This document shows, piece after piece, positions 52,793 to 61,400 of a stretch of DNA of 64,000 bases; within the stretch, counting starts at the first letter, position 1; each line of letters begins with the position of its first letter. A model generated the notes under the pieces. The model made no database searches. It saw nothing but the letters and a program-made list of their open reading frames with translations, and was not told the DNA's origin. Origin of the DNA: Pseudomonas pisciculturae (lineage in GTDB: Bacteria > Pseudomonadota > Gammaproteobacteria > Pseudomonadales > Pseudomonadaceae); assembly GCF_015461805.1 (NCBI RefSeq), contig NZ_JACVZE010000004.1:186001-250000 (forward strand). The letters are read 5' to 3'. Made by a program: the position numbers and the translations under genes.

Positions 52793-54115
52793 TCAACGTC
52801 GCAGCGGCATGCCCAGGTCAACGCGCAGGCCATCAGGCTGGCTGTCGAACGTCAACGAGCAGGAGCAGCGCTGCACGATCGCTTGCACGATCGCCAGCCC
52901 CAGCCCACAGCCTTCGCTGCTGCCATTGCGCCAGAAGCGTTGAGTCAGGTATTGCAGGTCGTCGGCAGAGATTTGCGCGCCATGGTCGCGCACGCGGAAC
53001 ACCACCTGATTGCCCACCGTGAATACGCTCAACTCCACGCGGGTGTGCGCCGGTGTGTGGCGCAGAGCGTTGTCCAGCAGGTTGCGCAGGGCCGCGACGG
53101 CCAGGCCCACGGGCATTTCCACCGGGGTGTCGCTGAGGTTGGCGGGCAGGATGAGGTCGATGCGCCCGTTGTCGCCGGCATTGGCATCTTCGATCGCCAG
53201 CCGCGCAACATCCTCGGCGCTGCACTGCAAGCCGTCGTCAAACGAAAGGCTGCCTTCCACCCGCGCCAACAGCAGCAATTGCTCCAGGGTACGGTGTAGA
53301 CGGTCGGCGCCCTCTTCGGCATGAGCCAGGGACTGATCGCGGGCCGCGCCTTCGGTCATGCGCGCCACTTGCAGGTGGGTCTTGATCGCCGTCAACGGGC
53401 TGCGCAGTTCGTGGGCGGCATCACCGGTGAGGCGGCGCTCGCGCTCGATGGTCTTGGCGATGCGTTGCAGCAGTTGGTTCTGGGTATCGAGCAGCGGCTT
53501 GAGTTCGCTGGGCAGTGGGTGGATCTGCAAGGGTTCGAGCGAATCGGCACTGCGGCGCATCAGCGCGTCACGCATGCGGTTCAGAGGCAGCAGGCTTTGG
53601 CCGATACCCAGCCACAGCAGGCACAGGCAGCCGAGCATCGCCACGCCCACCGGTACCGAGGCGGCGAGCAGGATCGAAAGGTTCAAGGCTTCGCGCTCCA
53701 CCTGGCGGTCAGCGGTGGTGATCAGAAGGTCGCCACGGGACAGGGTAAAACTGCGCCAGCCGACACCGTCGATCACCTGATCACGAAAGCCGCTCTTGCG
53801 CGACTCCAGGCCTTCTTCGGGAGTGGTGTGGCTGCGGGCAAGGATTTCTCCGCGCAAGGAACTGACCTGGCAGGCCATGCCGCCGGGCACGTGCAGTTGC
53901 TCGGCGCTGAAATGCGCGCCGCCGCTCACACTTGCCAGGCCCGGCATCTGCTCAGTGAGCCCTGCCACCATGCGTGCTGACGCCACCAGCCGTTGATCGA
54001 GGGAAAACATCATCTGGTTGCGCAGGTCGTTGAGCATCCAGGCGGCTGCCAGGGCCCAGATCAACACAAACGCGGCGCCCAGCTTGAACGTTAGGCGCAG
54101 ACGCAGGCTTTTCAC
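52793..54115 (-). CDS. Sensor histidine kinase (PmrB/QseC/TctE-like)
   Basis: A 440-residue sensor kinase with two membrane helices (residues 8-30 and about 160-185) around a periplasmic domain of about 130 residues, a HAMP-like linker and a kinase core. The phospho-acceptor His lies in GDAAHELRSPLTAIKTH near residue 237; ATP-binding boxes are NLLDNALRHTP and GCGLGLAIVQAI. The start overlaps the response-regulator stop by 4 bases (ATGA). The ligand is unknown. With the PmrA/QseB-type partner it forms a two-component system placed between the pyoverdine genes. Confidence 0.93.
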   Translation of the reverse strand: MKSLRLRLTFKLGAAFVLIWALAAAWMLNDLRNQMMFSLDQRLVASARMVAGLTEQMPGLASVSGGAHFSAEQLHVPGGMACQVSSLRGEILARSHTTPEEGLESRKSGFRDQVIDGVGWRSFTLSRGDLLITTADRQVEREALNLSILLAASVPVGVAMLGCLCLLWLGIGQSLLPLNRMRDALMRRSADSLEPLQIHPLPSELKPLLDTQNQLLQRIAKTIERERRLTGDAAHELRSPLTAIKTHLQVARMTEGAARDQSLAHAEEGADRLHRTLEQLLLLARVEGSLSFDDGLQCSAEDVARLAIEDANAGDNGRIDLILPANLSDTPVEMPVGLAVAALRNLLDNALRHTPAHTRVELSVFTVGNQVVFRVRDHGAQISADDLQYLTQRFWRNGSSEGCGLGLAIVQAIVQRCSCSLTFDSQPDGLRVDLGMPLRR

Positions 54116-54792
54116 GAACCGCTCTCTCCACCATCAGCCGGGCCAAGGCGATAACCGAGACCGCGCACCGTCTCGACAATACCGTTGCCCAACTTGCGCC
54201 GCAGGTGGTGGATGTGCACGTTCAACGCGTTGCTCTCCAGCTCATCGTTAAAGCCGTAGACGCTGTCTTTGAGCTGTTCGCTGGACAGCACGCGGCCCTT
54301 GTTATGCAGCAGCGCCTGCAACAGCGCCTGTTCGCGGCGAGACAGGTCCACCGGTTCGCCCCCTAGAAAGGTCTCGCGACTGCTGGGGTCGTAGGCCAGG
54401 CGGCCATGTTCGATCAGGTTGACGCTGCGTCCCGCCACGCGTCGCAGCAGGGTTTGCAGGCGGGCGGCAAGTTCACGCAGGTCGAAGGGTTTGAGCAGGT
54501 AGTCGTCGGCACCGGCTTGCAGGCCGTCGACGCGGTTGGTCACCGAGTCCCGCGCGGTGAGGATCAGCACCGGAATCTCCAGGCCCTGGCTACGCTGTTG
54601 TTGCAGCAGCTTGAGGCCGTCTTCATCGGGCAGGCCGAGGTCGAGCACCATGATGTCGAACGTCGCGGCCTTGAGCATCGCCCGCGCCGCCGACGCCGAG
54701 CCTACCCGCTCCACGGTAAAACCCTGGGCGGTGAGGCCAGCCACGATGCCGCTGGCGATCAGTTCGTCGTCTTCGCAGACCAGTACGTGCAT
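54112..54792 (-). CDS. OmpR-family response regulator (PmrA/QseB/TctD-like)
   Basis: A 226-residue response regulator: receiver domain with phospho-acceptor Asp51 (FDIMVLDLGLPDEDG) and Lys in LTARDS...LLKPFDLREL, and a winged-helix domain with SRREQALLQALLHNKGRVLSSEQLKDSVYGFNDELESNALNVHIHHLRRKL. This C-domain is QseB/PmrA/TctD type. It precedes the kinase gene with an ATGA overlap and is divergent from the dsbD operon. A direct repeat GGTTAATCA with 11-bp phasing lies between them, fitting PmrA/QseB sites. Confidence 0.93.
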   Translation of the reverse strand: MHVLVCEDDELIASGIVAGLTAQGFTVERVGSASAARAMLKAATFDIMVLDLGLPDEDGLKLLQQQRSQGLEIPVLILTARDSVTNRVDGLQAGADDYLLKPFDLRELAARLQTLLRRVAGRSVNLIEHGRLAYDPSSRETFLGGEPVDLSRREQALLQALLHNKGRVLSSEQLKDSVYGFNDELESNALNVHIHHLRRKLGNGIVETVRGLGYRLGPADGGESGS

Positions 54793-54902
54793 GGTGAACC
54801 CTTCATGAAAGATGGGGCGATTAAAGGGGCGGCCGATTAAGTGCAGATTATGCCGTGAAAAGAGGTGCGCTCAGATAATCCCTACACTTTAGAATAGCCC
54901 CC

Positions 54903-54922
54903 GGTTAATCATCGGTTAATCA
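54903..54922. promoter_or_regulatory. Direct repeat GGTTAATCA, 11-bp phased
   Basis: Two copies of GGTTAATCA begin 11 bases apart in the divergent region between the response-regulator gene and dsbD. PmrA/QseB-type regulators bind such TTAAT direct repeats. It is a likely autoregulatory site and perhaps controls dsbD. Confidence 0.55.
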
Positions 54923-54968
54923 ACGCCACACATTGTGTGCCTCACTTGCATCGAACTAAGGCTTGACC

Positions 54969-56696
54969 ATGCGGCATCTGTTTACCTTACTGCTGGTGTT
55001 GTTCGCCGGGCTGGCCCAGGCCGCACCGGGCAACCCGTTTGAGACAAAACCCGACTTCCTCCCGGTGGGCAAGGCGTTCACCTTTACGTCCGAGCGCCTG
55101 GAAAGCGGTGAAACCCAGCTGTATTGGCAGATTGCCGATGGGTACTACCTGTACAAGCAGCGCATGAAGTTCGACGGCCTGGCCGTAAAGCCAACGCTGC
55201 CACAGGGTGAAGCCCATAGCGATGAATTCTTCGGCGAACAGGAAGTATATCGCCAGGGCCTTGAGGTGAAGATCCCGGCAGGCGCCACCGGCCAGGTCAA
55301 GCTGGGCTGGCAGGGTTGCGCCGATGCCGGCCTGTGCTACCCGCCGCAGTCGATCACCGTGGATTTGGGCGGCAACCCAGCCGTGGCAGCCACTGCACAA
55401 GCCCAGGACCAGAGCCTCGCCAGCGGCCTGCAACAGCGCAGCCTGGGTTGGAGCCTGCTGGTGTTCTTTGGCCTGGGCCTGTTGCTGGCGTTCGCCCCCT
55501 GCTCGTTACCGATGCTTCCCATCCTTGCCGGGCTGGTAGTCGGCAGTGGCGCCAGCCCGCGTCGCGGTTTTGCCTTGGCCAGCAGCTATGTGGTGTGCAT
55601 GGCGCTGGTGTATGCGGCACTGGGTGTGTTGGCCGCGCTGGCTGGCAGCAACCTTGCCGCGCTGCTGCAAACCCCATGGATTCTCGGCAGCTTCGCCGCG
55701 CTGTTCGTGGTCCTCGCCTTGCCGATGTTCGGCTTCTTTGAGCTGCAATTGCCCGCCTTCCTGCGCGACCGCCTGGACAACGCCAGCCGCCAGCAAAGCG
55801 GTGGCAGCCTGGTGGGCGCCGGGGTGCTCGGCGCCCTCTCCGGCCTGCTGGTAGGCCCGTGCATGACCGCGCCCCTGGCCGGCGCGCTGCTGTATATCGC
55901 CCAAAGCGGTAACGCGCTGCACGGCGGCTTGATTCTGTTCGCCATGGGTATCGGTATCGGCATCCCATTGCTGTTGCTGGTGACCGTAGGCAATCGCTTC
56001 CTGCCCAAACCCGGCACTTGGATGAACGTGCTCAAAGGCATCTTCGGCTTCCTGTTCCTGGGCACTGCTGTGCTGATGATTCGCCCGGTGATCGATGAAA
56101 GCCTGTGGATCGGCTTGTGGGGCGCGCTGGCCCTGGTCATGGCTTACTGCGGATGGACCCTGGCCCGTGAATACGGCCTGGCCGCCAGAGTGTTCGGCGC
56201 AGGCGCCCTGTTGCTGGGCCTGTGGGGCGCGGTGCTCGTAGTGGGCGCCGCGGGTGGCAGCGATGACCTGTGGCAACCCTTGAAGGTCTACAGCGGCTCG
56301 CAAGTCGCCACCGCACCCAGCGCCCACGACGCGTTCATGACCATCAGCGACCCGGGCGTGCTGCAAAACCAACTCGACAGCGCCAAGGCCCAAGGCCAAT
56401 GGGTGCTGGTGGACTACTACGCCGACTGGTGTGTGTCGTGCAAGATCATGGAAAAACAGGTGTTCGGCAAACCCGAAGTGCTGCAAGCCTTGAAGGACGT
56501 GCGCCTGCTGCGCCTGGACGTCACCGCCGACAACGCCGCCAGCCGCGAACTACTCGGCCGCTACAAAGTCCCAGGCCCTCCGAGCTTCGTGTGGATCGGC
56601 CCCGACGGCGAAGAACGCCGCGCCCAACGCATCACCGGCGAAGTGGATGCCGCTGCCTTCCTGCAACGCTGGACGCAAACCCGAGACGCTCTCTGA
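54969..56696 (+). CDS. dsbD: Thiol:disulfide interchange protein DsbD
   Basis: DsbD carries reducing power from cytoplasmic thioredoxin across the inner membrane to periplasmic proteins. The 575-residue protein has a signal peptide (MRHLFTLLLVLFAGLAQAAP), an N-terminal alpha domain with paired Cys (GCADAGLCYPP near residue 120), an eight-helix membrane domain with FAPCSLPMLP and GPCMTAPLAG Cys, and a C-terminal thioredoxin domain (YADWCVSCKIMEKQV near residue 487). The TGA overlaps the start of the next gene (TGATG). First gene of a three-gene redox operon. Confidence 0.96.
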   Translation: MRHLFTLLLVLFAGLAQAAPGNPFETKPDFLPVGKAFTFTSERLESGETQLYWQIADGYYLYKQRMKFDGLAVKPTLPQGEAHSDEFFGEQEVYRQGLEVKIPAGATGQVKLGWQGCADAGLCYPPQSITVDLGGNPAVAATAQAQDQSLASGLQQRSLGWSLLVFFGLGLLLAFAPCSLPMLPILAGLVVGSGASPRRGFALASSYVVCMALVYAALGVLAALAGSNLAALLQTPWILGSFAALFVVLALPMFGFFELQLPAFLRDRLDNASRQQSGGSLVGAGVLGALSGLLVGPCMTAPLAGALLYIAQSGNALHGGLILFAMGIGIGIPLLLLVTVGNRFLPKPGTWMNVLKGIFGFLFLGTAVLMIRPVIDESLWIGLWGALALVMAYCGWTLAREYGLAARVFGAGALLLGLWGAVLVVGAAGGSDDLWQPLKVYSGSQVATAPSAHDAFMTISDPGVLQNQLDSAKAQGQWVLVDYYADWCVSCKIMEKQVFGKPEVLQALKDVRLLRLDVTADNAASRELLGRYKVPGPPSFVWIGPDGEERRAQRITGEVDAAAFLQRWTQTRDAL

Positions 56697-57541
56697 TGCT
56701 GACCCTGACCATCGGCACCTTCGCCATCGCCCTGAATCACATCCTGCTGATCAGCGCGCTGATTCTCGCCACCCTGGTGGGCTGGCGCGTGGCCAAGCGT
56801 GGCGGTGAAAACCCCGAATCAGTGCTGTTCAGCCTGTTCCTGCTGGGCATGCTCGCGGCGCGCGTCAGTTTTGTATTGATGTACTGGAGCGAGTACAGCA
56901 GCGACTGGCTGCAAATGGTCGACCTGCGCGACGGCGGCTTCCTCGCGTGGCCTGGCGTGATTGTGCTGGTCCTTGGCGCACTGGCCTACGGCTGGCGCCG
57001 CCCGCCCCTGCGCAAGCCGCTGAGCGCCGGCGTTATCACCGGCCTGGTGTTCTGGGGTATGACCAGCCTGGCGTTGAACCTGTATGACCGGGGCACGCAA
57101 CTGCCGGATATCACCCTGCGCAACGCCAATGGCGACGTGGTGCAACTGGCCGATTACAAAGGCGGCCCGCTGGTCGTCAACCTGTGGGCCACCTGGTGCC
57201 CTCCGTGCAGGCGCGAGATGCCGGTACTGGAACGCGCCCAACACCAACGCCCGGACGTGACCTTCCTGTTCGTCAATCAGGCCGAAAGCATGCAGAGCGT
57301 CAGTACCTTCCTCGCCACCCAAGGCCTGACGCTGGACAACGTGCTGTTCGACGCCAGCGGTCGTCTCGGCCAGGCCGTCGGCTCCATGGCCCTGCCCACT
57401 ACCCTGTTCTATAGCGCCGATGGCCGCCTGATCAACAGCCACCTGGGCGAACTGTCCCAGGCCAGCCTGGCCCGCGCCATGGAACCCTTCGACACCGTGA
57501 CAACAAGGAAACCCACATGCCAAGCCTCCGCCACCTGCTGA
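56696..57541 (+). CDS. TlpA-family thiol-disulfide oxidoreductase with membrane N-terminus
   Basis: A 281-residue protein with an N-terminal membrane region of about four helices (LTLTIGTFAIALNHILLISALILATLVGW, then others to residue 130), like the Lgt-type prolipoprotein region found before some TlpA domains. A C-terminal thioredoxin-fold domain has VNLWATWCPPCRREMPVLERAQ near residue 170. It should reduce or oxidise periplasmic thiols and receive electrons from DsbD. It starts in the dsbD stop codon and overlaps dsbG by 25 bases. Confidence 0.9.
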   Translation: MLTLTIGTFAIALNHILLISALILATLVGWRVAKRGGENPESVLFSLFLLGMLAARVSFVLMYWSEYSSDWLQMVDLRDGGFLAWPGVIVLVLGALAYGWRRPPLRKPLSAGVITGLVFWGMTSLALNLYDRGTQLPDITLRNANGDVVQLADYKGGPLVVNLWATWCPPCRREMPVLERAQHQRPDVTFLFVNQAESMQSVSTFLATQGLTLDNVLFDASGRLGQAVGSMALPTTLFYSADGRLINSHLGELSQASLARAMEPFDTVTTRKPTCQASATC

Positions 57542-58278
57542 CCCTGCTGCCACTGACGCTGGCGGCCACCCTGGCCCATGCCGAAGACTGGCCCGCGCCG
57601 ATCAAACAGATTGAGGCCAAGGGTGCCAAGATCCTCGGCAAATTCGACGCCCCCAGCGGCCTCACCGGCTACGCCGCGCAGTACCAGAACCGCGGCATGG
57701 CGCTGTACCTGACCGCCGACGGCAAAAGCGTGATCGCCGGCAACCTGTACGATACCCAAGGCAATGACCTGAGCAGCGCCCCGCTGGAAAAACTGGTGTA
57801 CGCACCCATGGCCAAGGAAGTCTGGGCCAAGATGGAAAAAAGCAGTTGGATCCAGGACGGCGACGTCAAGGCACCGCGCATCGTCTACCTGTTCAGCGAC
57901 CCCAACTGCCCTTACTGCAATATGTTCTGGGAACAGGCCCGCCCGTGGGTAAAAGCCGGCAAAGTGCAGTTGCGCCACATCATGGTGGGCATCATCCGCG
58001 AAGACAGCGCGGCCAAATCCGCCGCATTGTTCGCCGCCAAAGACCCGCAAAAAGCCCTGGAAGAACACGAAGCCGCCGGCAAAGGCAGCAAGTTGCAGGC
58101 ACTGGCCAAGATCCCGGCGAATATCGAAGCCAAGCTTGATGCCAATATGAAGTTGATGGATGAGCTGGAGTTGTCGGCGACGCCGGCGATTTTCTATCTG
58201 GATGACAAGGGTGGGTTGCAGCAACAGCAAGGGGCGCCGTCGCCGGAGAAGTTGGCCAAGATCATGGGGCCTAAATAA
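57517..58278 (+). CDS. dsbG: Thiol:disulfide interchange protein DsbG
   Basis: A 253-residue periplasmic protein of the DsbC/DsbG class: a signal peptide (MPSLRHLLTLLPLTLAATLAHAED), an N-terminal dimerisation domain and a thioredoxin domain with SDPNCPYCNMFWEQARPW near residue 130. The CPYC motif is the DsbG type. DsbG protects single cysteines from sulfenylation and is kept reduced by DsbD, the first gene of the operon. It starts inside the 3' end of the TlpA gene. A REP pair follows. Confidence 0.94.
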   Translation: MPSLRHLLTLLPLTLAATLAHAEDWPAPIKQIEAKGAKILGKFDAPSGLTGYAAQYQNRGMALYLTADGKSVIAGNLYDTQGNDLSSAPLEKLVYAPMAKEVWAKMEKSSWIQDGDVKAPRIVYLFSDPNCPYCNMFWEQARPWVKAGKVQLRHIMVGIIREDSAAKSAALFAAKDPQKALEEHEAAGKGSKLQALAKIPANIEAKLDANMKLMDELELSATPAIFYLDDKGGLQQQQGAPSPEKLAKIMGPK

Positions 58279-58296
58279 GCGGCGCCTGGGCGGACG

Positions 58297-58390
58297 CCAT
58301 CGGGGGCAAGCCCCCTCCCACATTTGACGGCGTTCACAGATAGAAATGTGTGAACACGATCCAATGTGGGAGCGGGCTTGCTCGCGAAGA
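58297..58390. repeat. Outward-facing REP pair of two subtypes
   Basis: A reverse CCCCC-type arm ends CTCCCACATTTG; a linker with GTTCACA...TGTGTGAAC inverted repeat leads to a forward GTGGGAGCGGGCTTGCTCGCG arm. It lies between dsbG and pvdL. Confidence 0.85.
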
Positions 58391-58411
58391 GGCCCTATAA
58401 AGCGATGAAGA

Positions 58412-61400
58412 TCAAAGCCCCTCCAACTCCGCCATCAAATCACTCAACCGATCCACCTTCTCGGCACTGATCTCATTAGCCGCCAACCCCTCGATATACT
58501 CAGCCAACTCCGCCACCGTGCTGCACTCGAACATCGCCCTCAGCGGCACGTCCCGCTGCAAGGTCTTCTGCACCCGCGACGCAATCTGCGTGGCCAGCAG
58601 CGAATGCCCGCCCAGTTCGAAGAAGTTGTCCTGCACCCCTACCCTTTCAACCTTCAACACCTCGGCCCAGATCGCGGCCAATATCTCTTCAAGCTCATTA
58701 CGCGGCGCTAGATAATCCTGGCTATGCAACTGGCCAATGTCCAAGTCAGGCAAAGCGTTGCGGTCGAGTTTGCCGTTGGCGTTTAGCGGCAGGCGGTCGA
58801 GCCAGAGCCAGTGCAACGGCACCATGTATTCCGGCAGCTCGGCACGCAGGCGTTGCTTGATGCGGTCCAGGCGTTCGCTTGGGTTGAGCGCTTCATCAGT
58901 CGCCACCAGGTAGCCGACCAGGTGCTTGCCGTTGACGCCCTCCTGCACGCCCACCGCTGCATCCCGAACTTCGGGCTGCTCATGCAGACGCGCTTCGATT
59001 TCACCCAGCTCAATGCGGTAGCCGCGAATCTTCACCTGATGGTCGATACGACCGACGTACTCCAACACGCCATCGCTGCGCCGGCGGGCCAGGTCTCCCG
59101 TGCGATACAAACGCTCGCCCGGTGCGCCGAACGGGTTCGGCACAAACACGGGCGCAGTGCGCAGCGGGTCGCTGACATAACCACGCCCCACGCCAGTGCC
59201 TGCTACACACAGCTCACCCACCGCACCTTGCGGCACCAGCTCCAGCGCGCCGTCGAGCAGGTACAAACGGTTGTTGTCGGTGGGCGTACCGATCGGCAGG
59301 TAAGTGCCACGGGTAGACGCCAGGTCGACACGGTAGAACGCCACATCGTCCGAGCATTCCGCCGGGCCGTAGGCGTTGACCAGGCCGATGTCGGGGTAAC
59401 GTTGCAGCCACTGGTGCGCCAGCTCCGGCGGCATCGCTTCACCGGTAGGCAGCATCCAGCGCAGGCCGTCGAGGCTGATGCGGTCTTGGGCGAGCATGCC
59501 CTGGATCAGGGAAGGCACGCTTTCCAGCACGGTAATGCCCTGGGCCTGTACATGGCTCAGCAAACCCTGCGGATCATGGGCAATGGTGTTCGGCACGATG
59601 TCCACCCGCGCGCCAAACAGCGGCGCGGCGAGGAATTGCCACACGGAAATATCGAAGCTTTGCGAGGCGGTCTGGGCGATCACATCCGCTGGGCTCAGGT
59701 CGAGGTACGGCACTTTGCTCAATTGGTTATTGAGCATGCCGCGTTGTTCCACCATCACGCCTTTGGGCAGGCCGGTGGAGCCCGAGGTGTAGATCACGTA
59801 GGCGAGATTGTCCGGGGCGCTGTAGATGCCGGGGTTTTCGTCACACTCACCCAAGGCTTCCCACACCAGCAGTTTCGGCCGGCCCGAGCAGGCGAACTCT
59901 TCCAGCAGTAACTGCGCCTGTTCGCGACACGCTTCGGTGCACACCAGCAATGGCGTGCGGCTTAAATCGATGATGCGGCTCAGACGCTGGCTTGGCAGGC
60001 CTGGGTCCAGCGGCAGGTAACCGGCACCGGCCTTGAAGCTGCCGATGATCATGCCCAGCAGGTCCAGGCTGCGTTCGGCCAGCAGCGCCACCGGTTGATC
60101 CAGACCGACGCCAGCCTTGATCAACGCGTGACCCAGGCGATTACTGCGGCGGTTCAATTCGGCATAGCTCCATTGCTGTTCAAGGCAACTGGCGGCGATG
60201 CGCTGTGGATGTTCGGCTACCTGCGCTTCGAACAGCTCGACATAGCTGCGCTCCAGCGGGTAGTCGTGCTCGCTCTGGTTGCAGCCGTCCACCAGGAACT
60301 CGCGCTCCTGCTCGCCAATCAGCGGCAGGTCGGCCATGTCGCCATGGAAGCCCTGCACCAGCGCCAGCAGCAGGCGCTTGAACTCGCCGAGCATGCCTTG
60401 CACGGTGGTTTCATCGAAGTAGCGCTGGTCGTAGGACAGGTGCAAGCCCAGGTCATCGCCCGGGTAGCACACCGCCGTCAGCGGGAAGTTGGTGTGGGTC
60501 CGGCCGGAATCGGAGGTGGCATTCAGGCTTTGCGCACGGTCCAGCACCGAGACTTCCACCGGGGCGTTTTCGAACACGAACAGGCTGTCGAACAGCGGCT
60601 GGCCCTTGGGCAATTCGCTGTGTTCCTGGATCGTCACCAACGGCAGGTATTCGTACTCGCGCAATTGCATATTGCTGTCGAGCAAGCCGCTCAGCCATTG
60701 ACGCACGCTGCAACGTTGATCGTCCGCGGGCAGTTTCACCCGCAGCGCGATGCTATTGATAAACAGGCCGACGGTACGTTGCATCTCGGGCATTTCCACC
60801 GGGCGCCCCGCCACGGTGACACCAAATAGCACGTCACGATCACCGCTCAAGCGCCGCAGTACCAACGCCCACGCTGCCTGCGCAAAGGTGTTGACGGTCA
60901 GTTGATGGGCCTGGGCCAGCTCGCGCAGTTGCGCGCCGTCGCGGGCATCGAGGCGGGTGTAGCAGTCGCCCACCACCATGCCACCGTGGCCCGCATGGTC
61001 ACGCATAAATGGCCGGTCGCTCGGGATCGGCGTGGTGCGCTCGAACCCTTGCAGGTTCTGCTGCCACCACTGGCGCGCCTCATTGAGGTTCTGGCGTTGC
61101 AGCCAGGCGATGTAGTCGCGGTAGCGCGGCGGCGTAGCCAGCTGCGCGTCACGGCCTTCACCCAGGGCCATGTAGATATCGAAGAAGTCATTCATCAGCA
61201 GCGAACGGCACCAGGCATCGATGAGGATGTGGTGGTTGCTCATCATGAACCAGTAGCGCTCGGCACCGACGCGAATCAGGCGCAGGTGGAACGGTGCCTG
61301 GTTGAGCAGATCGAAGCCGGCTTCGCGCTCTTGCTTGAGCAAGGCTTGCAGGCGCGGTTCCTGTTCCTCTTGCGGCTCGTTGGTCCAATCGAGGTATTCA

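Noticed and set aside
54818..54840. A second direct repeat (CGATTAA, 15 bases apart) as another response-regulator site
   Set aside because: The spacing is not 11 bases, unlike the GGTTAATCA repeat, and the copies are short.
1373..58390. Repeated inverted elements as a possible CRISPR array
   Set aside because: They are dispersed, single, palindromic and of several subtypes, with no spacers or cas genes; they are REP/REPIN elements.
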